From NCBI RefSeq assembly GCF_039545035.1, contig NZ_BAABRO010000007.1, forward strand, positions 248,001 through 312,000: a DNA stretch of 64,000 nt. Reading direction: 5' to 3'. The notes under the pieces were generated by a model. The model was not told the DNA's origin and did no database searches. It was given only the letters and a program-made list of their open reading frames with translations. Numbering within the stretch: position 1 is the first letter of the stretch; each line of letters begins with the position of its first letter. The position numbers and the translations under genes were made by a program. Of this stretch, positions 1 to 7,684 are shown in pieces. This DNA comes from Novipirellula caenicola. Its GTDB lineage: Bacteria; Planctomycetota; Planctomycetia; Pirellulales; Pirellulaceae.

Positions 1-908
1 CGCTGCTCGCAATTTCTGAGCCAGATACTCACTCGGTTTTGTTGTTTGACAACCGTGGTGACGTTCCTGAGTTAATTAACCGATTTGGCGGACAGGGGAA
101 CACTTTTGGACGCATGGTTCGTCCGAGCGGAATTCTGATAACAGATGCAGCTAGGGGAGAGTTCGTCGCTAGCGACAGTGGAAATCGTCGACTTCAAATG
201 TTCGCAGCAGAACCGAACCCCGATCCTGAAGCAGCGGGAACATTCGTAAAAAATGCAGGAAAGTTTGTTAGAGCGTTTGGCCCCCCATCCAGCGACCTGA
301 AGCTTACCGACGAGCTTGATGACAGTGCTCCGTTCTTTAGAGAGCCAAGCGCCATGGCCAATTTAAGTGATGGCCATATTCTGCTGTGCGACCCAGCAGA
401 CCACCAAGTGTTTGAGTACGAGCCAGGATTCAAATTCGTGAAAAGGTGGGGTGGTAAAGGAAAAGAACAGGGGCAATTTGATCGACCTCTGGACATTGCA
501 GTTGCCAGCAATGACGACATTTACATCGTTGATGCGTACAACTTTCGAATTCAAGTTTTTGACAGAGATGCAAACTTTAAACGGGAATGGGGCAAAGCTG
601 GGTCTGCGGACGGTGAGTTTGTTTCTGCTTTTGGGATTGCCATTGGCGATGATGACAATGTCTTCGTGACGGACTCAGCAACCCACAAGATTCAGAAGTT
701 TTCAAAAGATGGCGATTTCATCAAGTCGTGGGGCAGCTGGGGAACTGGCAATGGCGAGTTTTATAAGCCTAAAGGTATTGCTGTAGACGGAAAAGGTCGG
801 GTCGTCGTGGTGGATTTCGGCAACCATCGAGCACAGATGTTTGATCAGGGAGGGGAGTTTCTAGCAGCTTTCGGGATTGGCGAAGAGAAAAACTCACCAG
901 GATACTAA
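1..908 (+). CDS. NHL-repeat beta-propeller protein, 5' truncated by the window edge
   Basis: The reading frame is open from base 3, so the true start lies outside the window; the TTG at 39 is not a convincing start. The visible residues form at least four NHL-type blades. Each has the pattern of a Gly-rich turn and F-x-x-P/A-x-x-I-A followed by I/V-x-D and N-x-R-I-Q-x-F, for example GQFDRPLDIAV, IYIVDAYNFRIQVF and GEFYKPKGIAV. NHL propellers usually act as extracytoplasmic protein or ligand-binding scaffolds; no catalytic residues can be assigned. The stop is followed after one base by the start of a lipoprotein gene and then by a di-haem peroxidase, so the three are probably one transcript. 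I infer a periplasmic or secreted partner of that redox pair. Confidence 0.85.
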   Translation, partial: LLAISEPDTHSVLLFDNRGDVPELINRFGGQGNTFGRMVRPSGILITDAARGEFVASDSGNRRLQMFAAEPNPDPEAAGTFVKNAGKFVRAFGPPSSDLKLTDELDDSAPFFREPSAMANLSDGHILLCDPADHQVFEYEPGFKFVKRWGGKGKEQGQFDRPLDIAVASNDDIYIVDAYNFRIQVFDRDANFKREWGKAGSADGEFVSAFGIAIGDDDNVFVTDSATHKIQKFSKDGDFIKSWGSWGTGNGEFYKPKGIAVDGKGRVVVVDFGNHRAQMFDQGGEFLAAFGIGEEKNSPGY

Positions 909-909
909 G

Positions 910-1383
910 ATGCGACATTTATTAGATTTCAGCTTATGTGTATTTGCTTCACTGCTATTAGTTTGCTCAGGATGCCAGAAGAGCGAACCCGCTCTCGACG
1001 GAAGTGGCATAGTGATTGAAAGTGTTACTGCGACACCAGCTTCGTTCCCAAACGAAGTGACTAGTAACGGCGAGGCCTATGTGCTTAGTGAACTTGATGT
1101 TCTTGAAGAGCACATCGTCATTAACAAGCCGTTTTCATTCTCGTTCATCTTGGAGGAGAAGTCTGGGCGATTCCCAGTTGATGATGAATTCACAGTAAAT
1201 TGCGAAGCCGTCATGCCCGCTCACAATCATGGCATGAACTATGAGCCTGAAATCGCAATTCTGAAGGGCGGAATGGTCACCGTGAAGGGGATGGTTTTTC
1301 ACATGCCGGGTGAGTGGCAAGTGCATGTCGACGTTACGGCAAATGCAGTTACGGAACGCAGCCAATGGGCCATCAATCTGTGA
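910..1383 (+). CDS. YtkA-like domain lipoprotein
   Basis: The start was placed at the ATG at 910, two bases after the NHL stop; a longer frame from 877 would put a charged stretch before the signal. The first 20 or so residues form a signal peptide ending in a lipobox-like run with candidate lipidated Cys in LLVCSGC. The mature part is a single beta-sandwich-like domain with the MPAHNHGM motif and, about 30 residues later, FHMPGEWQVHVDV. These are the two hallmarks of the YtkA/FixH-like family, whose members sit near copper or cytochrome functions. The closely packed His and Met residues could bind metal, but this is inference. It overlaps the downstream peroxidase by the 4-base GTGA. Confidence 0.75.
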   Translation: MRHLLDFSLCVFASLLLVCSGCQKSEPALDGSGIVIESVTATPASFPNEVTSNGEAYVLSELDVLEEHIVINKPFSFSFILEEKSGRFPVDDEFTVNCEAVMPAHNHGMNYEPEIAILKGGMVTVKGMVFHMPGEWQVHVDVTANAVTERSQWAINL

Positions 1384-2594
1384 AGTCACAGTATGCTACA
1401 CTTCTAGTCGCTATTCAATTGCTGTTCGGATGCAACCGCCCCGAATCATTTCCTTTGGCTCGTGAAGAACTCAAAGTCGTCGACGACGACCTTTTCACGA
1501 TGCTCATCCAGTTGTCACCAATTCCGCCAGTGCCGCATGATAGAACCAACGAATTCTGCGATAGGGTCGAAGCTGTCGACCTGGGGCGTCAATTGTTTTT
1601 TGACCAAGGGTTTTCAAACAACTCAAAGGTGTCATGTGCAACTTGCCACAATCCAGTTTTTGGATTCACAACTCGTGAGTCCACGGCGAAGGGGCTTTCG
1701 CCGACATTTCGGAATGCTCCGACTGTATTAAATGTTTCTCACAATCGTTGGTATGCCTGGGATGGTAGTTCCGACGTTTTGTGGGCGCAATCTGTGAAGC
1801 CAATCGAGCACCCATTGGAACATGGTTTCACTCGCCGAGATGTTCTTCGTCGATTTCACACAGGCGACTATGCGAAAACCTATTTTGACGTTTTCGGTGT
1901 CCGGCTACCGCCAGTGAATTGCGATGAGAATAGGCTTGCCAAGTTTTATGCAGATGTTGGCAAGGCGCTGGCAGCTTTTCAGAGCACTTTGAATTCAGGA
2001 ACATCAAGATTTGATAGATTTGTTGCACAGTTGCGAGCCACCGACAATACCGTTGACCCAGATGGTGAGAGTATACTGACCGACAGCGAGGTTCGAGGAC
2101 TTAAACTATTCTTCGGAAAAGCCAATTGTGTTCTTTGCCATAACGGCCCACTTTTCACTGATATGGAATTTCATAACGTGAGGGTACCGCCAAAATCCGT
2201 AGCTGATCCGCTCGACTCAGGAAGGTTCAGTGGTGTTGAGGTTTTGCTTGATTCAGAGTTTGGCTCCTGGACGAGGTACGCAGCAGAGAGAGGAAGGTCA
2301 GAACGCCCAAGAGTCAAGAAATCGGGACAGTTGTGGGGGCAGTTTAAGACGCCGAGCTTGCGGGATGTCACTCGCACGGGACCATACATGCACAACGGAG
2401 TATTTAGTTCGCTTGCTGATGTCGTTAATCACTATTCGACGTTTGAGAAAGCACTCCCCCCTGGCCACCACGAAGAGACGATCTTAAAACCATTGAATCT
2501 GACTGAGAATGAAAAAGTCGATTTAATTTCGTTCCTTGGGACACTCGAATCAATTAATTACTGTGGTGATATTTTTTCAGCCAATGTGCAATAA
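1380..2594 (+). CDS. Di-haem cytochrome c peroxidase / MauG-type lipoprotein
   Basis: The open frame extends back to 1314, but the best start is the GTG at 1380, which overlaps the preceding stop as GTGA. It is followed by a hydrophobic segment ending in LLFGC, a lipoprotein signal. From that start the protein is 404 residues. Two haem c attachment sites are visible, CATCH near residue 86 and CVLCH near residue 250, the two-domain arrangement of the CcpA/MauG family. The segment GPYMHNGVF near the C-terminus is the conserved region supplying an axial ligand. Family members reduce peroxide or perform MauG-like oxidations in the periplasm. The pairing with a YtkA-like lipoprotein and an NHL propeller recalls organocopper or electron-transfer modules; the substrate is unknown. 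Confidence 0.88.
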   Translation: MKSQYATLLVAIQLLFGCNRPESFPLAREELKVVDDDLFTMLIQLSPIPPVPHDRTNEFCDRVEAVDLGRQLFFDQGFSNNSKVSCATCHNPVFGFTTRESTAKGLSPTFRNAPTVLNVSHNRWYAWDGSSDVLWAQSVKPIEHPLEHGFTRRDVLRRFHTGDYAKTYFDVFGVRLPPVNCDENRLAKFYADVGKALAAFQSTLNSGTSRFDRFVAQLRATDNTVDPDGESILTDSEVRGLKLFFGKANCVLCHNGPLFTDMEFHNVRVPPKSVADPLDSGRFSGVEVLLDSEFGSWTRYAAERGRSERPRVKKSGQLWGQFKTPSLRDVTRTGPYMHNGVFSSLADVVNHYSTFEKALPPGHHEETILKPLNLTENEKVDLISFLGTLESINYCGDIFSANVQ

Positions 2595-2776
2595 GCGATT
2601 CGTTGAACTTAGTCTCGATCAATGGGCCGAATGGCACAGATCCCTACACGGCCAAGGGTTCGCGACATCTTTACGAAACTGAAGTTGGACAATCCGTCAA
2701 TTCGAAGGAATCCGTCAAATTGCTGCCGGTGCCGAAGCCCGAAGCGGCGAAAAACTGTCTGGGAAACGATTTTCAC

Positions 2777-2953
2777 AGGCGGTAATATCGTCGGATCGCT
2801 CTTTTGACATGTCCTCTGGTTCTCCGCTGCCTGGCGGGCCAACCTAATGAGGTTGTGAGTTCCAGCTTCCGCCAGTGTCATGGCTCGTTTGGCCGACTCT
2901 TGGCCGCGGGCGTCCCCAAAGTCCGCTTCGTACGTGCTGAACTCTTTGAGCAT
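2777..2953 (-). pseudogene. Decayed fragment of a ComM/YifB-type Mg-chelatase AAA gene
   Basis: On the minus strand one frame reads FGDARGQESAKRAM followed by TLAEAGTHNLI, which closely matches the DVRGQ-x-x-AKRA-...-AGxHNLL entry to the AAA domain of ComM/YifB. The Walker A remnant GPPGSG continues in a different frame over the next bases, and PTILPP reappears in the first frame. At least two frameshifts are therefore needed to rebuild the family order. Nothing recognisable of the rest of the roughly 500-residue family remains. It lies in a stretch with other broken mobile genes, so it is best read as a relic. Assignment rests on motif order read by eye. Confidence 0.6.
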
Positions 2954-3081
2954 GGATTGACGCAGCTTGGCATTGGATCGATCTCGATCTCGCCAGCGAG
3001 AAAGACTGTAGTGCTTCAGCGGAAATGAGACATTCGGTAAGTTATGATTGACAGGCTCTCTCACCCCTGGAGTGCTTAAAT

Positions 3082-3545
3082 GAGTCAATCAAAAAACGTC
3101 GCCAATGGCCCGCGGCGGACAAAATGCGAATCGTGCTGGCTGGTACGGAAATCTCAGAACTATGCCGTGTTGAGGGCATTAATCCGACGCAGTACTACAG
3201 TTGAAAGAAACAGCTCATCAGTGGCGCGGATGCCGTCTTTGGAAAGCGGCGTGGTAACAAGGAGGATCTGCTTGCTCCAGATCCTCACGGGCAAGAGCAG
3301 AATCGACTTCGGTCGGTGATCGCGGAGATCACCGCCGAGAATCTCGAATTAAAAAAACGCTATAGGAATCGAGGATTACGCGCAGTTGCCGCCTGAGTTG
3401 CAGCTACGCGTGATCGCGGAAGTGGAGCTGGCCAAGGAGAGATGTCAGATGCGAGTGAATGATTCACTGCGTCACCTCGGCGTACCGCGAGGGACGTACT
3501 ATCGATGGAAGAAAGAGCGTGCGTGGAAACGTGAAAACGCGGAAC
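3082..3545 (+). pseudogene. Broken IS3-type transposase remnant
   Basis: Read in the frame of base 3082 the sequence gives RRQWPAADKMRIVLAG, then ELCRVEGINPTQYYS, the N-terminal helix-turn-helix of IS3-type transposase subunits. A TGA at 3202-3204 stands where the family has TGG (Trp of YYSWKKQL). The frame continues through a Glu/Leu-rich segment to ENLELKK, then a frameshift leads into DSLRHLGVPRGTYYRWKKE, a second helix-turn-helix typical of the start of the catalytic subunit. No DDE domain follows: the sequence passes directly into a relaxase relic. It is a non-functional fragment from an element different from the complete IS at 5.7-7.0 kb. Confidence 0.7.
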
Positions 3546-3554
3546 CGATAACGC

Positions 3555-4646
3555 CGGTGCAAGCTTTCGAGACGCTGGGGTGCAGACGAAGCTGCAAACC
3601 AGAATCTCGATCGAGACGGAATGATGACCGCTGCACGCGGTGCATTGAAAGCGATCGGCGCGGACAAGCACCAAGCCATCGTGATTGCTCACAACGACAC
3701 AACAGGCAACAATCCGCACTGTCACATCATTGTGAACCTAATCGGCGACGATGGACGCTTGAAGGACAACAGCGATGAGAAATAGAAACTCTCTCGGTTC
3801 GCTTGGGAACACGAAACCCTGGTCCACGGCGAACCCGTTGTCCGCAGGCGTTACTAAAACTGGCAAGGTCGTGACGCCGGCGAGAAGCCGGCACCGGTGA
3901 AGAAAAAAGCCCGTCATCTCTACGAGCTAGAAAAAGCGGCTGAATCAGGGGAGATCCCCAATGATGAAGCCAATCGGATGCTTTCGGACCAAAGAGAGAT
4001 CGAGAAGGTGAAAAGCCGCTTTGAAGAAACGGCCAATGACCATCGCGAAAAATTGCGATGGTGCCATGATGAACGTATCCGCCGCATCGAAGCCGAAACC
4101 AGAACCGTGGTGCGAGAAGCCAAGACCCGGATTCGCAAATCTTATCACCAGTACTGGGAGCAGCTTTACAATCACCAATTTTCGGAGCGCGGCGCGTTCA
4201 ACCACAACGAGAAGAGTATCCGAGGTTCTGTCGCAAATGCCATTCGAGTTTTCGATTGGCAAAGTACTGAGCAGCGAGGTGGAAAGTTGTCTCGGTTGTT
4301 CAATCTTGTCATTAGCGAGAAAGCCGGGCGTGAGGAAATGATACTCCACCAAGACTCGGACAAAGCGGAAATGCGTCGACAGCAACGTGATGCCGAAGCC
4401 AAAGAGATTGCACAGACTAGAGATACGCAAAAAGAGCGCATCGCGGATGCGCGAAAACGCTACCTAAAAAAAGCGGAGCAAATGAAACAGCGGCACGAAG
4501 CAGGCCGTGATCGCTTGAAACAGCGAAAGCAGAGAATCACGAAACGCTGCCCTGTCCAGATTCCGGGTTCAGCATTGCAGACGGAAGAAAGAGCAATCCG
4601 GAGAACGGCAATGCATCGCGGCAATGACGCGAGAAAACCAGCCTGA
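3555..4646 (+). pseudogene. Mobilisation relaxase pseudogene (MobA/VirD2-like)
   Basis: One continuous frame, interrupted only by TAG at 3783 and TAA at 3855, reads GMMTAARGALKAIGADKHQ, then HNDTTGNNPHCHIIVN, then LSRFAWEHETLVHGEPVVRR and a long charged coiled-coil tail. The H-x-D-T...NPHxH-x-I-V block is the metal-binding three-His motif of conjugative relaxases, which nick plasmid or ICE origins. The tail from 3897 (249 residues) is rich in Lys, Glu and Arg heptads, as in relaxase C-termini. The N-terminal catalytic Tyr region is missing or unrecognisable. With two nonsense codons the gene cannot yield the full protein; the tail frame could still be translated from 4021 or similar ATGs, but I see no reason to think it is. 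Confidence 0.78.
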
Positions 4647-4993
4647 AAAAGACGATGGACGCGACTAAGGAACCTCCGATGGATGCAGTGGCCGTCCACG
4701 GCGGTCTGGGCGGGATCGCGACAAGCACCTCTAGGTGAAACCGGCAGCAACGTGGTGAAACGGAACAGCAGTATCAAGAGCAGACAGCGGCAAACCAGAA
4801 TAAGCATTGCAATGAACTGAATCGGGATCATTAACGAATGATACGAATGCTCAAACCATCGTTTTTTAGGCCGCACCCAACTTAACACGACAAAAAAAGA
4901 AAAAACACCGCAGGTGGTAGTTGCATGCAGCTCTGTCGCGGGGTATCTTGTTGTGATGTTTTCTATTTTCACCCACAGAAGGAAAGTTGTCTG
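4647..4993 (+). other. Intergenic, no gene recognised
   Basis: The bases between the relaxase relic and the next secreted-protein gene show no convincing coding frame or strong repeat. The last part, GAAGGAAAG at about 4978-4986, is the ribosome-binding site of the gene at 4994. Confidence 0.5.
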
Positions 4994-5524
4994 ATGATGC
5001 GTAAAACAAACGTGTTCTGCTTAGTCGGTTTAGTTGGATTACTTTGTCAATCGGTGGCCGCAGAAGAGTATAGCAAGCAAAAGACAAAGGGTAGTACGCG
5101 AGTTAAGGGAACGGTTAAGGTCGAGAAGAAAGGGGATACATACGAAATCAACATTAATATGTCGACTCGAAAGAGCGGGATTTCAGGCACTGGCAAAGGC
5201 GTCGTGACCGTGCAACTACTTGATGAAAACTTTGAGCCCAAAAAACCGATCCATGTGAACAAAACGGTTGGAGCTGTGCCGGCGGGTACTGCAGAGAAGA
5301 GTAACTCTAAGCAAATCCTTATTCCGGCTGATAAATATGAAGGCTTGATATGGGCTCTGGACACAGAGGACAGCATCGGATTTCCGACGTCTATTGGCGA
5401 CCTGAAAAAGTTCATCAAGAACACCTTTGGCCAAGATTTAGACCTCTCAACGTTAGTAAAAAGTCTCAACGGTGGACAGGAAAAATCCTTTGGTGACTTA
5501 AGTGTAATCCGCCTGCCGAAATAG
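4994..5524 (+). CDS. Small secreted protein of unknown function
   Basis: The start is one of two adjacent ATGs (4994, 4997) placed 8-10 bases after a GGAAAG ribosome-binding site; the longer frame from 4925 is rejected because it lacks such a site and begins with an unlikely Cys-rich leader. The product begins MMRKTNVF, a Leu/Val-rich core and an Ala-x-Ala-like site (QSVAAEE), a clear Sec signal peptide. The mature part is about 150 residues, Lys-rich, with alternating beta-like segments (VKGTVKVEKKGDTYEINI). No known domain or catalytic motif is recognised. It is flanked by mobile-element relics and followed by an intrinsic terminator, so it looks monocistronic and intact. Confidence 0.7.
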   Translation: MMRKTNVFCLVGLVGLLCQSVAAEEYSKQKTKGSTRVKGTVKVEKKGDTYEININMSTRKSGISGTGKGVVTVQLLDENFEPKKPIHVNKTVGAVPAGTAEKSNSKQILIPADKYEGLIWALDTEDSIGFPTSIGDLKKFIKNTFGQDLDLSTLVKSLNGGQEKSFGDLSVIRLPK

Positions 5525-5656
5525 TTTGACTTTTAACCAACCGGTCGGATGATTGTTAACCAGTTGGTTGCCGTAGAAAATGTCAAAGCATTGCGAGTTG
5601 GATCGCTTAGATATGTGGCATTCGCTTACTCCGTAAACGACGCTTAGTTGTCTTTG

Positions 5657-5693
5657 AAAGCGGCACCGCGGGATCGGGGGCCGCTTTTTTTTT
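5657..5693 (+). terminator. Rho-independent terminator
   Basis: An AAAGCGGC arm, a GC-rich loop and a GCCGCTTT arm are followed by a run of nine T. It is correctly oriented to end transcription of the secreted-protein gene at 4994, and lies about 130 bases after its stop. Confidence 0.8.
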
Positions 5694-5802
5694 GCGCGTG
5701 CCGACAGTTGCACGCACCAAAGCGTTCGCTTTCTTGGAATTGCTTTCGAAAAGTTGACAGTGGACCGGTCTTAGCGGGAAGGTAAAAGGTGCGTCCTGTG
5801 GA

Positions 5803-6686
5803 TCAGGATTCACCGACGAGTAACGGTTTTCTGACGGCTTGCTCGAAGTCGATGGGACTCTGATAGCCAAGTGAGGAGTGCAAGCGAAGAGGGTTATAAA
5901 AACTTCGATGTAATTGGACACGCCGCGTGTGGCCTGTTCGTGTGTGTCGTAGATTTGTTGGGCCTCTTCTGTCTTGTAGCTTTTGAAGAACGATTCCATC
6001 GGGGCATTGTCGTAACAGTTGCCGCGACGACTCATGCTCTGAATAAGTCCATGGGCAGTCCATCTGCTGCGGAAGTGCTCGCTGGCGTATTGGGAGCCGC
6101 GATCGCTATGAACGATCAGGCCTGCCGCCGGTGAACGAAGCACCGACGCTTGAGTAAGTGCGCTCACCACCAATTCAGAGTCGATGTTACGACTTGTTTT
6201 CCAGCCGACAACTTTGCGTGAATGCAAGTCGATGAAAACGCACAAGTAGCTGAATCCTTCTTTCGTGGGAATGTAGGTGATGTCAGTGAGCCAGACTTAA
6301 TCGATGGTTTCCGCTGAAAACTTTTGCTCAAGAAGATTGTTGGCGATGGGTTCATGGTGATTGGAATCAGTGGTCGAAATTCTGAATTTGGTACGGCGAT
6401 TTGCTTGAATTCCTGCCTTGTGCATGTACTTGGCGACAGTGTTTCGGCTGCACTGGAATCCTCGTTTCAATAGTTCGCGTTGCATTCTTGGACTTCCGTA
6501 TGCATCGTGATGCCTTTCCAATTGAACCCTCTTGATGGCTTGTGTGATTTGCGTTTCTTTCTTCTCCGTCGTGGTGACATCGCGACCGACAAACTGATAG
6601 TAGGCGGCGCGCGTCACTTCGAGAGTTCGGCAAAGCACCGCGATCGGCCACTGATCGCGATGCTTGTCAATGAACGTGAGCCTCAA
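5803..6686 (-). pseudogene. IS3-family transposase OrfB (DDE catalytic subunit), broken
   Basis: The gene begins MRLTFIDKHRDQWPIAVLC and encodes the HTH_21 segment and rve integrase core. The three acidic residues of the DDE triad are visible: TDITYIPT (first D), HSDRGSQYAS (second D) and NAPMESFFKSYKTEE (E). Two lesions disable it. A TAA at 6298-6300 replaces a Gln codon just before VWLTDITYI. A one-base deletion in a T run near 5903 shifts the frame in the C-terminal motif, whose expected ending YNPLRLHSSLGYQSP is intact in the next frame and stops at 5803. A full active protein is therefore impossible without suppression. Confidence 0.85.
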
Positions 6687-6689
6687 CTG

Positions 6690-6971
6690 TTTTCTTTGGC
6701 AAAGAACGCCGTCACTTTTTTAAAATGTCGCGTTCCATATTGAGCTGTCGGTTCTCTTCACGGAGTCGTTTCAGCTCGGCTGGATGGATTGACTGCCGAT
6801 GCCTTCGACTTGGAAAGTCCCATCTTCATCAAAAGACTTCTTCCATTTGCGAACCAAGTTTTCACCGACGCGTAAGTCTTTGGCGACCGCGGCATACGAA
6901 AGTCCCTGTTCAATCACTTTCTTAACGGCAGCCAATTTAAATTCTCGGCTGAATGTTCGACGTTTGTCCAT
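6690..6971 (-). pseudogene. IS3-family transposase OrfA (helix-turn-helix subunit), frameshifted
   Basis: The first 66 residues starting MDKRRTFSREFKLAAVKK are a typical IS3 OrfA with the DNA-binding helix-turn-helix (YAAVAKDLRVGENLVRKW). The frame ends at QSIQPS, whereas the leucine-zipper C-terminus AELKRLREENRQL followed by NMERDILKK lies in the next frame, just after the stop. This is either a one-base indel or, less likely, a normal end. The DILKK codons lie on the A run where OrfAB frameshifting would occur. The subunit dimerises and binds the inverted repeats in working elements. Confidence 0.75.
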
Positions 6972-7040
6972 GAATTGGATCTCCTGTCAGAGAAGTCTGA
7001 CATCTTCCGGTCCACTGTCAACTTTTCGTGGGCAATTCCA

Positions 7041-7523
7041 ATCTGTCCTAGAGTGGTTACCTACGGTGGGGATCGCAGAGAGAGCGGAATTCTCGGCACG
7101 TATCAATCGGCTACTTTTGACATTGATTTCGATCCAAACGCCCGATGACGAAAATCTGGCATTGGTGCTTGTCGGCCATTTGGAAGCCGTGTTTACCACT
7201 GCACAAACGAAAAGTCCTGTCGATTCGGTGTATATCTTCCACGACGTGTTATTCAGCAAAAAAACTTGCACCTTTGGAAAAACTCCAAGCCGACAGATCT
7301 TTGGCGAAAAACTCTTCTTTCACAGTGGTCGAACCACCTTTCACGTCTCGCGGCGCACGTTGAACCAGAAGTTCGCCGCGTTACAGCAGAGGCAATCACG
7401 AAATGGACGAACGCTAAACTAGAGTTTTCAGAGGATCTACAACCAGCTCTAGAGCGTCTTAAGCAAGATCCTCGAAGCCGCGTCCGAAGAGCAACCAGCG
7501 AACCAGGTGTCGCAGATGCTTAG
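7041..7523 (+). pseudogene. Remnant of a HEAT-repeat-like gene next to the IS
   Basis: Downstream of the IS right end one frame reads SVLEWLPTVGIAERAEF and on to VDSVYIFHDVLF; after an A7 run (7257-7263) the reading continues in another frame with HVEPEVRRVTAEAITKW, LQPALERLKQDPRSRVRRAT and a TAG at about 7521. The paired helices with R-R-x-A-x-x-A-L patterns resemble HEAT/armadillo repeats. The 5' part is absent, presumably separated or lost when the IS arrived. The call is based on pattern only; the lost N-terminus could reveal another family. Confidence 0.45.
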
Positions 7524-7684
7524 AGCACCACGCAGGTCGATTGTCATCTGACGGTTGTTGCTAGTTGTGGAATCCGGGATACTGAACGTGAGACCTTGGT
7601 TTCAATCGACGTTTTGGTAACGATGTCAAGTCAGGATGACCCAATGATGGACGGTCGAAGGTTTCTGTATGAGGTGCCGCTGAA

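Larger units (their letters stand above)
5735..7040 (-). mobile_element. IS3-family insertion sequence, structurally complete but inactivated
   Basis: The element is about 1306 bp, bounded by 34-bp terminal inverted repeats at 5735-5768 and 7007-7040. They begin TGGAATTGC and share CGAAAAGTTGACAG and TGGACCGG, differing only at three central bases; the 5'-TG...CA-3' ends are those of the IS3 family. It carries two partly overlapping transposase genes on the minus strand with a T-A-rich slippery run (TTTTAAAAAAG) at about 6715-6725, where IS3 elements make a frameshifted OrfAB product. The genes contain a nonsense codon and a frameshift, so it should not transpose by itself. No convincing target duplication was found beside the ends. 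Confidence 0.85.

Noticed and set aside
5731-7045. Target-site duplication of the IS3 element
   Set aside because: The 3-4 bases beside the two ends (TCT and ATC) do not match at any consistent boundary.
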